From positions 13,552,827-13,616,826 of the forward strand of contig CM037476.1 in NCBI GenBank assembly GCA_021014325.1: a DNA stretch of 64,000 bases, given 5' to 3'. Below, in pieces: positions 32,141-45,304 of the stretch (within the stretch, counting starts at the first letter, position 1; each line of letters opens with the position of its first letter). A program made the translations under genes and the position numbers. This DNA is from Plazaster borealis (lineage: Eukaryota; Echinodermata; Asteroidea; Forcipulatida; Labidiasteridae). The notes under the pieces were generated by a model. The model was not told the DNA's origin. It saw only the letters and a list, made by a program, of their open reading frames with translations, and ran no database searches.

Positions 32141-32180
32141 AACGGTTCTTTTCAGAACCACCCCCAACTCACATAGAGAG
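32141..32180 (+). terminator. Orphan histone-type 3' stem-loop
   Basis: GGTTCTTTTCAGAACC (32,144-32,159) is a perfect 6-bp stem with a UUUC loop, preceded by AAC and followed by ACCCCCAACTC and then ATAGAGAG, matching the metazoan replication-dependent histone mRNA 3' signal. A half copy (CAACGGTTCTT) precedes it. No histone reading frame lies upstream within the spacer. Confidence 0.65.
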
Positions 32181-32222
32181 ATTATTACATGTACATGGTG
32201 TCACCGCAAACCTTTCCATATC

Positions 32223-34690
32223 GTACACACCATGCTGTTTGCGTTAAACTTAGTGGGTAAAAGCTGGAACGATTTTAGTTTTATTTCTGTTTTTCTGCAT
32301 ACGACGCTTTAGTTATTCAGTAGATCGTACACACCATACGTTGTGCGGTATTTGGTGGGTAAAAGCCGGAACGATCATTTCTGTTTAACTACGAAGCTTA
32401 GGGAATTCAGCAGATTGTACACACCATACGTTGTGCGGTATTTGGTGGGTAAAAGCCGGAACTTACTCGTTCAAAAGATTGTGTTTAATTATATGGAAAG
32501 ATTTTATAAATCAATCCAGTAGATTTATTTGTAAAACCTCTACAGATTCAACCTGATCACCCGTTCAAATTGGGGCCTAGCCTTCAATACTCTACTAAAG
32601 CATCGTCCGTTGTTTGGAAGTTGCAGGTCGAAACTTGCGTTGTGTTGACATAGCCTTGATGGTACATGTAAATGTACATACGTGTACTTGTGGCGTAAAT
32701 GCTGAGGTCGGTGATCGCAGGTCGGAACTCACAGGTCGGAACTCACATTGCAGTGTAAGCTGATGGGGCCTATTTCTGAAGCGAAGCACGGTGGTTGGAG
32801 GTTGCAGATTGGAACTCGCATATGTTTGAACTAGGGAAGTCAAAACTTTGCACCGTGGAAGTAATCTTTGCAGTAACATGTAAATTAAATCGGTTGTATT
32901 TTGTTTGGTGGCGATTGATACAATCCAAGTTTCCTGTTTTCCTTCTCATTATTTTCTTGGCTTGTCATCGATGTATTTTCCATTAAACCAGGCTCAAGTC
33001 GGAACTCAAGAAGTTAGAATAAATTAGGAAACCTAAACTGGTGCATGCAGTCGTACTTCATGAAAGTTCTCATTAATTAATCGTTTTGCGGGTTCAAGTC
33101 GGAACAATCACACACAGTTTTATTCGTGTAGTAAAAGAAAAGATACAAAGGGAAGTGAAACACAAGTTATTCAATTCAGTTGATCGTACACACCATAATG
33201 TGAGCGTTAAACTTAGTGGGTAACTAAAAGCCGGAACCTCTTTATAACTTTTACAGTTTTATAAATATCTTTGTTTTTGTGTCTGATATAATTAACGCCA
33301 TTTTAATTCTAATTGTTATGTTTTACTCCAGTCTTTTAATTTTGTTACTGTTCATGTAATTCTGCTGCTGGCAGCGATTTGAATATTTTTTTAAAAATTA
33401 AACCATTGAATGAATGAAGGGACAATCTCAGTTTCATTTCTGTTTAGGTTTTCAGTAGATCGTACACACCATACGTTGTGCAGTATTTGGTGGGTAAAAG
33501 CCGGAACGATCATTTATGTTTTACTACGATGCTTAGGGAATCTTAGGGATGCTTAGGGAATCAACACAAGATATTCAATAGATCGTACACACCATACGCT
33601 GTGCAGTATTTGGTGGGTAAAAGCCGGAACGATCGCAGTTTTCTGTTTTACTACGATGCTTAGGGAATCAACACTATGTAGTTATTCAGAGTAGATCACC
33701 ATACGTTGTGCGCCATTTGGTGGATTAAAGTCGGAACAATCACAGTTTTATTTCAAATAAATCTTTGAAAATATTTTGTTCAGTTATTGAAAAAACTTAT
33801 AAATCAATCCAGTGGATTTAAAATTAAGTTTGTACAGACTTAACCTTATATCATGAGAAGATTATTCAAACTTTTCTAACCGGCCACGACGGAAATTATT
33901 CAGGCTGCCACTGAGGGCGCTATTGAACAAAAAATTCTGACATTTTAGATGGCATAATCCTTCAAGTAAGTTTGAGCAAGTTGTAATGTGCCAGATAGAT
34001 AAGATGTGTTTGGGACATAATGAACATGGAATACTTATTGAACTATTTTGCGTTCGGCATCGCATCTTAATGTGGGGGGGGGGGCTGTCTTAGCAACGTC
34101 TGTCACGTAATGTCCGTCACATAACAGTGTAAGCTAATGTGGCCTATTTCTGAAGCGACGCACGGTGGTTGGAGGTTGCAGGTGAGAACTCGCGTATGTT
34201 TGAACTAGGGAAGTCAAAACGTTGCACTGTGGAAGTAATCTTTGCAGTAACATGTAAATAAATCAGTTGTATTGGTGTCGATTAAAACAATCCACGTTTC
34301 ATGTTTTCGACAGCATTATTTTCTTGGCTTGTCATTTTAATGATGTATTTCCAGTAAATCAAGCTCAGGTCAGAACTTAAGAAGTTACAATGAATTTAGA
34401 AACCTAAACTGGTACGTGCGTGCAGTCGGACTTCGTAAAGGTTCTCATGAAATAAATCATTTTGAGGGTAAAATTCAAAAATATTACAGTTTTATTTAAA
34501 GATAGTCTTTCAAAAGATTTTGTTAAAGTATTTTGTTTGTTTTCCAGCGCTAAGGGAATTATTAGGCCAAACACAAGTTATTCAGGAGATCATGCGCATG
34601 CTGTGCGTTACTTTAGTGGACGTAAAAGTCTGAAAATCTCTTCAGTTTTATTTGCAATGAAAACTATCTGGAAAGAATGTACAAGTCAAT
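32223..34690 (-). repeat. Irregular satellite array (right arm)
   Basis: Mirror copy of 23,050-25,500. It begins abruptly at 32,223 with the unit that is cut by the gap on the left side. A further partial unit in direct orientation lies at 31,155-31,398. Confidence 0.8.
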
Positions 34691-35144
34691 CCAGTGGATA
34701 AAAACCTTAACAGATTTAACCTTCACCAAAATCTATAGGTGTAAGCAATCTGTAGGGACTGATTTTTAAATCTTCCTTTGACTTCTTAAAATGTAAGGCA
34801 CCCCAATTTGGACCCAGAATAAACCATCTTGTGGTCAGAAGTTACAGGTCGGAACTCGCGTTGTTTAGTATTAAAGGCACTGGCCACTTTTGGTAAGTGT
34901 CAAAGACCAGTATTCTCACTTGTGTATCCCAACTGTGCATACAAAATAAAATATGTGAACATTTGGACTCAATTAGTCATCGAAGTTGCAAGAGAATAAT
35001 TAACAATATAGTAATTACATAATTCAATTAAGCAAAATGTTAAGCATGTTATTCATCACCGGTAAACTACCACCACATGGAGTCACGGATCAAATGGCAC
35101 TAATCAGGAAGCGATTTGTTTTGAGAGCAACTTGGAAATCACAG

Positions 35145-35391
35145 AAAGGCTACAAATTCTGAGTCGGAGCTTCTTTCAAATAATAATAATAATAATAAAA
35201 ATAATATCATGCACACAATTCCACCCCAAGTGATGCTCAAGGCGCCTAACAAGGCAGATATATTAAACATTATGAGAGTACATGAGAAGGCCAGAACCGG
35301 AAAAGGATCTATCCAACGTGACCTGGAGTCTGAGGAACCACTACTAATGAAAAATAACATGAACGAAGACGTGAAGAGCGATTTACAGTGA
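35145..35391 (+). CDS. Terminal exon with poly-Asn tract, unknown protein (right arm)
   Basis: Mirror copy of 22,325-22,571, open from the acceptor to the stop at 35,389-35,391, with an in-frame AAT run of variable composition. Confidence 0.35.
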
Positions 35392-37212
35392 TTCAAAAAT
35401 TCATAACTCCTAAGCAATACAATGTGGGGTTTTTGGGGGTTTTTTTTCTTCAACTTTTTACAATTTAAGCATTGTTGAAAAGGTCTTTCACACATGAAAC
35501 CAGAATTTAACCTTATCTTCATGTACTGGAAATTAAACTCTAAAAACCATATCTCAACAAGTCCTTTTCAAATAACCCAAGGTTTTTGACCATGTTGTAC
35601 ATATTTGAGCCAAAGGTCAAACTTTTGCACATGTAGAGTAAGGGGAACTGGACTTTTACATCTTGGGGTTAGGGATGGCACACAGTTTCAGAGATGGGGG
35701 TTTAAATCTTCCTTTTTTCTGCACTCAGGTTAATATTTATGTAGTGGACTGTAAGGATGACAAACCTGCTCCTGTAGAATCAGGGCAGGCAGTGACGAAA
35801 ACAATTATTTTAGTTACAGTTTTGACTTTTGTTTACACCTCTCAGCAATTGTGTAAAACCGTACAGCAGAAACAAACCATAGTTTAGGCAATTCTTTAGC
35901 ACCCACCAAACAACGCAGCAAACCGAGCCCAAAACACAGATCCGCCTGCAATATGTACACAATTGTGTTACGTTTACATTTCATAAAATTATGATTATCA
36001 ATTTTGAAATAACAAAATACCAGGACTTAAATATCTTAAAATGAAGCCTATACATGAAATTAATCAAAAACCAATAAGCACATATATACTGCACATGGCC
36101 ATGATGCATATGCCAGCAGCACAAACACATGTGTGCTTCTCTTTAAGCCAAGTTCTCTATGATCTGTTAACACTACTTTTGCTTACTCACTCCCATTAAT
36201 ATTTGTACACTGAATGTCTATAACTCCTTTTTGCAATGATGTATCGACATGAAACGTGTACCAAATTTTGCTACTGATATGCAGATTCATATCAAATGAA
36301 TATAACTCATGATTATGACACTGTTTCCAGTTGAATATGGACGGTTACAAAAGTGCAAATCTTATAAATTTAAAATTATCTTTACTTGTGTTTTTATCTT
36401 TGTAAATTATCAGGCAAATCCCTCTCTGCACCCCTTATCCAACCAGTCCCCATACACCCATGTTTGTTTGTTTCTCTTCCCAGTCAGCCCTCATCCATCT
36501 TTAGGCTCTCTGTCACTCCCATTAATATTTGTACACAACGTTGTTTAGAATACCAACATGACCCTATTTGGATAAAACAAGTTCCCATTCAATGAGTTCT
36601 CTGATTGACAACTAATTCACTCAGGTACTCGAGGGTGAAGCACACTAAATAGAGTCCCCATAGCAACCATTGCTTAAACCATTACTATTTTAAAAAGCTC
36701 AAAAAACTATTGCAAAGTCTCTCAGTCTCAAATTGCCTTGTACTTTTGTCAGAGTGACGACATATTTCTCACTGAAGAAGTCTTGACTTTCTTGAAATAC
36801 GTTTCATGAGACTTATTTGTGCACGTTTTGATCATTCCTGTTACAGAGGCCACCAAAGTAGAGCCTGACATTACAGAGGAGAGCATACCGGTGAGTTGCC
36901 TTGTACTTTTGTCGCAGTATCAACTTATTTTTGTAACTAAAGAAGTCTGGACTTTCATGAAATGAGTTTCATCAGACTTGTTTACACATTTTGCCCTTCC
37001 TAGTGTTCTGAAAATGGGTTTTACCACAGAGCAAGGTTTTAAACAGAAAAAATGTCGGACTCGTTCAAAGTCGCTGTAGTGATTGCTTTTAACCTTATTA
37101 AATTATTAAAGTGATGGACCGTTGGGAATGAGGTGTGCTGGTAGGGGGAGGTCTAGCCTGTGCCATAGAAAGTAAACCAATCGGTATTCAGAGGTCAACT
37201 TAATAGGTTTAC

Positions 37213-37580
37213 GATAATTGAAAAACTGGCCAATGATGGCAAAAACAGCCGACATGGCATTTTCATGTAGTGTTTTGCCAAGCACAGTAACACTGTTGTG
37301 AAGTACTCCTTAAGGATTTTCAAAAGAATTGGAGATTGAGTGGTGATACATCCCATTTGCTTCTGCGGTCCCGTCCCCTCCGACCACCCCCCCTCCTTAC
37401 ACATGTCCCTCTGATGTTCAACTATTTGGATTAAATCAAACAATTTAAATTAAATGATATACATGTAGGCCTATAATGAGACAACAGCATTTATTAACGT
37501 TGAATATGATTATTCATGCACCATCATCATTCTCCTTACACAAGATTTTCTAAAAAAATCATGTTGCGAAATAACTCTAA
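37213..37580. other. ~370-bp right-arm-specific segment
   Basis: Present between AATTATCGTAAACC- and TTGCACTTAAAG-type flanks in the right arm but absent at the left-arm equivalent (about 20,499). It contains no recognisable gene. It is either an insertion in the right arm or a deletion in the left. Confidence 0.7.
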
Positions 37581-39354
37581 ATTGCACTTAAAGATGATAA
37601 AAGCAATGATAAAGTTACGTTTGTGTAACTTTTGGGGGTATTTGCTCGAACATTTGTCAGCTGGTGTAAAGCAAACAAAACAAATTGAATGTGTGACCAT
37701 TTTACAATACTTAGTGTACATTATACAAATATTGAATGCATTTGGGTGCATTGTCCCAGAATTGTAGTGGTGTGTCTTGGCCGAGCAGTTTATTGTGCAT
37801 GGGACTCAATTATGGAGTCCTTGAGCAAGATACTTACTACACATACATGTATGTATAATTACTTCTCCTTACCTAGGGGTAATTGGGTACCTGTAAGGGC
37901 AGAGATGGTTCTTGTGATTGATTTAGCTTGGTACAGGCTCCGACAACGGATCAATTTTCTTTGGGTGGTGATTTGAGGGGTTTTCTTGTTGGAGTGGGAG
38001 TTGTTTTTTCTTCTGTAGTAATGTTGACAGGCACACCATCTTCACTGTAGAAATGAAGATTTATACTGATTTGCTTCCTTGAGAAGGCTAGATAGATGTT
38101 TTAGTGCTTCTATATCCTTAGACCTGATTTCAAGTCTGAGTTCGCGGTTATTTCTCTGCATCAGCCACGCAAAACTCCCCCGCAGATTGGCTATCACACG
38201 CTATTGTGTATACAGTATATTCATTTATTCACAACTGAAATTTACATAACAACACTGATCCCAGAACGATGGCCAATCATGAGGTCACATTATTCCCTGT
38301 TGGCTGCGTCAATTACCAATAGGCTACAATCACTTCAGCATTTTCTGTAAAAATCATTGGTATTATTTTTGTATAGTGCTCGGTACGGTGGTATTTATAA
38401 TTTATACAAAAATGATACAAGATCATAAAATACTAAAAAATGTACGTAATAAAAAACCTGATTCTTGCAAGACGAAAAACTGTTTTACCTATGGTTTGAA
38501 TGGAATTGTCAAGTAATTTTTCCCCCAGCATTTGTATTCATTTTGAATATGTCCATCATCAATGTTGTATTTCTGTACTGTATCCCGTAGGCGCGCGGCG
38601 CACATCCCGTGGTTTAAACGGTTAAATTTGAATATGCATCTTATTGAAGGTTTCTGCGAATCTGACCAATCAGAGTGTTCCGTCCACTTTTGGACTAATT
38701 CGCCATAGGGTGTGTACAAACCGATGAACAATGTTCCCAAGTCTGTGATCGTAGGTTAATGACGGAGGTAAGTCCACAAGAGGGCGCTATTTCAGGCAAT
38801 AATGTAATGGCTATCAGGTAGACTAAAAACCATGATCACAGACTTGGAACCAAGTCTACTATATCCTGGCAAAGGTATGTTGCCTTCTCCATTGTGGACA
38901 ACTGCTGTCTGCATTCAACTGCAGTTGATTTAGTGGGGGGAGATGTGTCTATGCTTAACCTTCCTCCAGGGTCAATCTGCAGTACACTATTGTTGACTCG
39001 AATGTTAACTTCAGCCTTTCATCAACCAAAGTCATGTTGGCATCCAGGGTATACCATTTGAGAAGTACAAGTATCCCGTTCATCTGGGGTAGGGAAAGTA
39101 GCAGGCTGTTCTTTTGCTGGTATTACTGTTGTCATAGTGTGAAGTAAAATCATTGTATTTTAGGCTGCAAGGTCCTCATCATTTCCATTGACCATTCTAT
39201 GGTTAGATTGGCTAGACTCCGACTCGGTACCATTCACAAGCCGAGTAAAGAATAGCCTCACAGTGTGGAGTACATGTACGCCTGTGGATTTTGTACTACT
39301 GTACATGTATACACATTCTTGGATTAAGGCTATGCAAACGATTGCCAGTCATCT

Positions 39355-39562
39355 CGCCCCCCCCCCCCCCGGCAAAGTTGCCCCAAACAAAGTTGCCCCC
39401 CAGCAAGCTCGCCCCCTCCAGGTACAAACTCGCCCCCTCACAATGTCGCCCCCTACAAAGCCGCCCCCCGCCAGAGTCGCCCCCACAGAGTCGCCCCCTG
39501 ACAAAGTCGCCTCCCGACAAAGTCACCCCCCGACAAAGTCGCCTCCCGACACAGTTGCCCCC
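39355..39562 (-). repeat. G-rich minisatellite (right arm)
   Basis: Mirror copy of 18,524-18,727, C-rich on the plus strand, with small unit differences between arms. Confidence 0.85.
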
Positions 39563-40866
39563 TATGCATTTTTTTTGCAATTGTTACAATGATTTTCTAA
39601 GGGGAAATTTTGTTGTTTTTTACTTGACTCAAGAAAGGGAATCCTTAAATACTTTTATACATTCTTGTTGAGGAAAAAAAACTTTAAAATAACTATAAGT
39701 AATCGAAAAACAACAAATTTTGACAAAAATTCTCCTGTTGTATCTCAGTATTTAATTTTAAAAAGAAATTCAAGAAACATTTATTTAAACAAACTTTTCA
39801 CTAAACCGCACTAAATTGATGTGTGAAATTCTGCCTGTGGAATCAGTTCATCAATTAAAATGTAATAAAAGCCATAACGTACATGTAAAATTAACAAAGT
39901 TTAACAGTTACTTAATAAACATAAAAGATTTCTCACAAAAATATACTGTATCGTATAAAAAAAATTTTAAAAAGGAAAAAAAATCACTGATTAATGTCCA
40001 TCAATAAATAAACGTAAAAACATATCTCACAGAAATATATTTCATGATGTACTTTTAAAACTATCAAAAGACGAATAGAAAAATATACAGGAGACTTAAT
40101 GAATAAATTAATCTTGCACTGTAACTGTCAACCAAATGATAAAATGATGAATACAAAAAATTAAAGGAACAAAAATCACCCATTGGTGTCCATCAATAAA
40201 TAAACGTAAAAACATATCTTACAGAAATATATTTCATAAGTTATGTATACGTACTTTAAAAACTATCAAAAGACAAATAGAAAAATATACAGGAGACTTA
40301 AGAAATATATTAATCTTGCACTGTAACTGTCAACCAAATGATAAAACGATGAATAAAAAAAACTAAACAGTCGTAGCCCATACCAAGATAGTGTTGTTGT
40401 TATTTGTAAGATAAATCTTTTACTTTTTATTAGACAGTAAATTCCACACTACATTTTTTGCACTGCAGTTGCCCTAGTTAACTTATTTTGCACTCTTGTC
40501 TTAAGTACGTTTTATAAAATCACATCAAAGAGAATGGTCACTTGTGGATTTGGCGAAACTTGCTAATACTAGCATAAGGTCTATCCCAAATACAGCCTGG
40601 TTGATTCTTTAATTGTAAAAGTTAGTGTCCATCCGGGGCATTGCCGAAGATGGCAGCACAGCCTCGCAAAAGCTTTTTGCTGTCGGCCGAGCCAGCAACA
40701 AACGAATCCCATAGCTTGAATAGCCTGCCCTGGTTGCTGGTGTTTCTCCTTCTTTGTCAGCTTCTGCTCATTCACCAGACGAACCTGCAGACTCACCATT
40801 CTGGCCTCGTCGTGGAGAACCTCCACCAGCTGATACATGTTCAGGTTGCTCCTGCCACCTGCCCTT

Positions 40867-41049
40867 CAATAGACCTTTATCATGGTGCGGTCATCTTCAT
40901 TTTCTCCCATTCAAATCAATGTAACCAAACCGAGGCTGGGAGGAGAAATAGTCTGGTTCCTTTTTGTACAATGAATATTAGCATCCATTACTGTTATTGG
41001 ATACAGGGAACATGACCAAAATGGCGGCAGCATGATAAAGCTCTATTGA
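40867..41049. mobile_element. 183-bp MITE, TCAATAGACCTTTATCATG ends
   Basis: The imperfect inverted ends are TCAATAGACCTTTATCATG at the left and, in reverse, TCAATAGAGCTTTATCATG. No coding capacity. It interrupts the start of the MULE terminal exon. Right arm only. Confidence 0.65.
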
Positions 41050-41330
41050 GTCTATTGTGTCAACCTAAAGCAACGATGTGTAAGTGTAAGATTGTAATGA
41101 TAAATAAAAAGCATAATTTTCATGCTCCTTCGCTTCACTCATACGCATGAAAAACAGTTTACTTCTAATGGAAGACCAATGATCACAAATTAAGACACAA
41201 ATTTATGGTTCTAATAAATTTATTGTTATTGGTATAGCATGGGAGAGGGCCGGCATTAGGCTGCTCTGTATGAAGGGCCGGCATTAGGCTGCTCTGTATT
41301 TATATCAATCTTACATTATTATTATTATTA

Positions 41331-41672
41331 TTACATCAATATATTTTTCTTTATATTGCTCGACTGAAGATTTTTCCTGCCACTTATCACAATCTGTTGG
41401 ACAATGGGTGAATCTACTGGGTTAGGTTTCGAGTTTACAAGGGAATGCAACCATTTGAGGGCTGCGGCGGATGAGGTGAGAACGCTTTCTGAATTTGTTA
41501 CTAATTTGGTTTTGACCAGGAATGCTGCAATAATTTCATCTTGTATTGGTAACTCTATTTTAAATTTTAGTTCATTGAGCCAGGTGAAAAAACTTCTACA
41601 TTTGTACAGGTACCCGACTATGGTTCCACTTGCCTTTGCAAGGAGAGCATCTTCAAATATTTGTTTCTTCAC
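41331..41672 (-). pseudogene. DIRS tyrosine recombinase, N-terminal remnant (right arm)
   Basis: 113 codons resembling the SAM-like core-binding domain of tyrosine recombinases (KASGTIVGYLYKCRSFFTWL...SSAAALKWLHSLV). The catalytic domain with its R-H-x-x-R...Y residues is missing: the frame stops and the B terminal repeat follows. The upstream part may be spliced, because an acceptor-like sequence lies near 41,735. There is no equivalent in the left arm, where the region is deleted. Confidence 0.65.
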
Positions 41673-42037
41673 TTCTTCAAATTGTTGGGGAAAGTTTGTC
41701 CAAAATCGCTGGTTATATATGACCTGTATCGTGAAGAAAAAGAGAGTATACTTATAAACACGAGTTTAGTGAATAATTTATGCAGGTGTAAAATCAAAAT
41801 TCACTGCACAAACGAACCCTTGAAATTTGTTTGAACCTAAGAATGAGTTTTTGTTCCGTCCTTGTTCTAATGCTGTTTGACCTTCAACAAATAATAATCC
41901 AGTCATCCACGGCTTGTAACATGACCATAATAATGGCCAGAACACCGAAGATGGCCACCACGGAAAGACAAGGGTCCCTTTCCCTTTGCAATGATGGAGA
42001 TGCTTCAGAACACTAGGGATCAGAACAACTGGTGGAT

Positions 42038-44131
42038 CTAATAGACAGTTTTCCCCTGACCAGTTTTGTGAAAAGGCATCAACCCCCGAGGTCCCCGGGT
42101 TCCAAAACCTGGAGAAGAAACGGGGTAATTGTGAGTTATAGAAACAAGCAAAACAAAAATGCTGTATGGACCCCAAGTGTCGCTAATTGTACGGAACAAC
42201 TTTTGTGAAATCTTCCAGTCGTCGGTGTCTATTAATCTACTTATCATATCTGCCTGCTCGTTTTCATTTCTCGGGATCCATTGGACTTCCAATCTTATGT
42301 TATTTTGTATGCAAGAGGAGAAGATATCGAGTGATATTTGTTGTAGCGATGCCTTCATACTACCAACTTCTACAATTCTCTCTGCAGGTTGACTGTCCGT
42401 AAAGACTTTGACCTCAGAGTCTTTAATAAAAGGCAGAAAGGAATTAATTGCGAACAGGATTGTATTAAGTTCTCTCCAAGTGGAGCTCTCCAATGACTCT
42501 TCTTTTGTCCATAGTTTATGGGCAGTGTGGATATCATTACATATTACTGCCCCTGACCCAGTTGCACTTGCGTCGCAACAAATGATTTTGTTTACATTAG
42601 GGGTAGCAAGAACTTGACGTTTATTTAAGAAACTTGAGTTATCTTTCCAAAATATTATTTCGGATTTGCACTGATCGTCTAGTTCTATTACTTCATCTTC
42701 GTTCGCTGATTCAGCAATTCTAATCTGGCACTGCCTGGTCATTAGTCTAGTTATATTTCCACTTACGGGACTGAGAGATATTATTTGACCTACGAATGAG
42801 TGCAACTTCCGGATAGATATGACAGTTGAAAGTTGAATTTCTGATATTGTTCTGTTAAGTTTATCAATTCTTCTGTCCTGAACCTGAAGCGTACCTGCCT
42901 TTGTGTCCCACAACATACCTAGCCACTCTACACATGTTGTCGGGTCCCATTTGCTCTTCTGTATATTATAAACTAGCCCAGCTCTTAGAATATCTACTCT
43001 GACTTGTTTGGATATTGTTTGGGCTATTTTGAGGTTCGACTCTGTGTCATTTGTCGACTTGGGAACAACTATAAGACCATCGTCTAAATACACTGCCACT
43101 AATATACCAGAGGCTCGCCAATATTTAACGAGGGGCTTCATCATCTTCGTGAAAAGCCAAGGGGCTGTTGTGAGACCAAAAGGTAAGACAGTAAATTCGA
43201 AGTGTCTGAGGACTCCATCGATTGTCCATGAGAAACCTAAATATTTTTGATATTCTGGGGATATATCGATATGATGATATCCTGATTTCAAGTCAAACGA
43301 AATCAAGAAGGCGTCTTTAGAGAGGTATTGGAGTCCTATTTTCCAGTCATCCATTTTGAAATGTACTTTTTTTATAAATTTGTTGAGTTTACTTAGGTCA
43401 TGAATCAGTCTTTTCTTCCCAGAGGCTTGGTAGGCCACTGAAAGCGGACTAGAAATAAAGGATGGTGATGCTTTTTCAATGATCCTTTTGGATGAACATA
43501 GTTCCATAATAGATTCGGTAACAAAGACATACTCTGACAATGCGGATCTGTTGTTTTTTAAGAACATTGGAGGTGGCTCAATTTCAAATGGTATTCTGTA
43601 TCCCTCATTTATAACAGACATCACCATTGGTGAGGCTCTAGTGTCAATCCAAAACTGATTGTTTTCTTTTAATCTTCCTTTGACATTCATCGTATCAGAA
43701 CTAATGGTGTCTACGCTGTTCGAATGAAAATTGCTCTGTACCTGTAAAACATCGTTGAACTTGTTTTCAATCTTTCTTAGCCTAGGATTGGTTGGAGGCT
43801 TCAGTCGATCTGACACAAGGCGTGGCTCTTGGTCCAATGATTTGTGTGGCTTGGGGGAAGCTGGTGTTTGTGTCGCTTGCTGTGGGGGCAGCGAGTGCTG
43901 GGAATGGTCGTTGGGAGATTGGAATGTTCCATGGGACGTTCCTCGTGTACACATTGCCATACCCAATAGCTGGACTAGCTCTCCCTCTCGGTCTGACTCT
44001 CGATGACATCCCTGTGTAGGCTTGGGATGGGCACTGTCTTGCCCAGTGACCGACCAATCTGCAAGTGAAGCATGTGTCAGTATTTGAGAGGCCTGTACAG
44101 TGGGAGGAAAAGGTTTCAAACAGGCAAGCAA
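42038..44131 (-). CDS. DIRS pol: reverse transcriptase and RNase H (right arm)
   Basis: Mirror copy of 15,596-17,689, also 697 codons, with a few substitutions (for example R in place of Q near the start, and KK in place of NK in the RT). YLDD and the RNase H acidic residues are intact. The same frame change before FWNPGTSGVDAF is present, after which an open frame (42,176-41,778) carries the conserved WSGENC...VLKHL segment. That segment is cut short in the left arm. Confidence 0.9.
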   Translation of the reverse strand: MLACLKPFPPTVQASQILTHASLADWSVTGQDSAHPKPTQGCHRESDREGELVQLLGMAMCTRGTSHGTFQSPNDHSQHSLPPQQATQTPASPKPHKSLDQEPRLVSDRLKPPTNPRLRKIENKFNDVLQVQSNFHSNSVDTISSDTMNVKGRLKENNQFWIDTRASPMVMSVINEGYRIPFEIEPPPMFLKNNRSALSEYVFVTESIMELCSSKRIIEKASPSFISSPLSVAYQASGKKRLIHDLSKLNKFIKKVHFKMDDWKIGLQYLSKDAFLISFDLKSGYHHIDISPEYQKYLGFSWTIDGVLRHFEFTVLPFGLTTAPWLFTKMMKPLVKYWRASGILVAVYLDDGLIVVPKSTNDTESNLKIAQTISKQVRVDILRAGLVYNIQKSKWDPTTCVEWLGMLWDTKAGTLQVQDRRIDKLNRTISEIQLSTVISIRKLHSFVGQIISLSPVSGNITRLMTRQCQIRIAESANEDEVIELDDQCKSEIIFWKDNSSFLNKRQVLATPNVNKIICCDASATGSGAVICNDIHTAHKLWTKEESLESSTWRELNTILFAINSFLPFIKDSEVKVFTDSQPAERIVEVGSMKASLQQISLDIFSSCIQNNIRLEVQWIPRNENEQADMISRLIDTDDWKISQKLFRTISDTWGPYSIFVLLVSITHNYPVSSPGFGTRGPRGLMPFHKTGQGKTVY

Positions 44132-44153
44132 TTCTAGTTGTAGAAAAGAACAT
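43782..44153 (-). CDS. DIRS zinc-knuckle frame (right arm)
   Basis: Mirror copy of 15,574-15,945 with the zinc knuckle conserved, overlapping the right-arm pol frame. Confidence 0.6.
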   Translation of the reverse strand: MFFSTTRIACLFETFSSHCTGLSNTDTCFTCRLVGHWARQCPSQAYTGMSSRVRPRGRASPAIGYGNVYTRNVPWNIPISQRPFPALAAPTASDTNTSFPQATQIIGPRATPCVRSTEASNQS

Positions 44154-45064
44154 TTACAATGCGTATACAGTCATGTAACGCCCCTTGCTGTAAGCGCCCA
44201 CCACAGGTCTGTCCCCATTTGAGAGGGGATTTTTGTTCTACGAAGCAATTGAGATAAATCACTGCATACAAATGAACGCTCTGTTAAAAAAGGAGACATA
44301 CCTCTAACATCACAGTCCCGGATAAATTTATGTGAAATTTGGATTGAGTGGTGGTGGGGGGGGGGGGTAGACCTATCTGAAAACGTATGCACACAGCAGA
44401 AATGCATTGGCCTGAACTGATTTGTTGTATCGGATCATGGTATTTATATAGCGACACGCCTTAGTGATTTTGCACCAAAGAATACAATGAAATTAATATA
44501 TGCAAAAATATTCAAACATAACGTGACCGTCAGACGGGCCGCGCCCTGTGATCTGGTCATCCAAGCGAAACAAACTAAATTTTCATGCTCCTTCGCTTCG
44601 CTCATACGCATGAAAAACAGTTTACTTCTAATGGAAGACCAATGATCACAAATTAAGACACAAATTTATGGTTCTAATAAATTTATTGTTATTGGTATAG
44701 CATGGGAGAGGGCCGGCATTAGGCTGCTCTGTATGAACCACGACAAAGAATCGGTAACGGGGAAGGGGGTTACCTCGAAAAAGACTGCGATTACCAGTAG
44801 GCAACAATGATTTGGAGCCATCATCCCAAAGCCCTCTCTTCAACTTCTTCTTTCCTTCAAGTTCTTTCAGAGCTGCTTCCTCTGTTACCTGGACTCGTTT
44901 TCTCTGCTCACCAGTCATGTGTTCGTCACCGCCTTTCTCCAGGTGTTGAACCGTGATCCAACCTGCTTTGCTGTTATCAGCGATCTTTATCTTTCTCTTT
45001 CTTTCAGTAACTAGGGTTTCCGCTTCTTGGATCGCTTCTATCGCCGTCTTGGTGTCGCCATTCT

Positions 45065-45304
45065 TTAGCAGGCAGATTTTGATTTTTCTAGTGAAATCTC
45101 TAGTTTTCCGCAGAATTCGTATTGAGCTGCATTGCCTACTTTGTTTAACTCTTTTGAGTCTAGCTTGTTTTTGATCTCTTTTAGACTGACAGTTTCCTTG
45201 GAATTGTGTAGATTCTCAAACTTATGGTTGAAGTAATCTTTAAACTTATTGAACAAACCCTCCGGGTTGAATTCGCTGGCTGGCGTGGTCTGTTCTCTTG
45301 ACAT
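45065..45304 (-). pseudogene. DIRS gag-like frame, frameshifted (right arm)
   Basis: Starts MSREQTTPASEF at 45,304, identical in plan to the left-arm frame. A one-base deletion in an A-run near 45,090 ends it at KSKSAC. The remaining part of the frame is open in another phase to 44,646. Confidence 0.6.
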
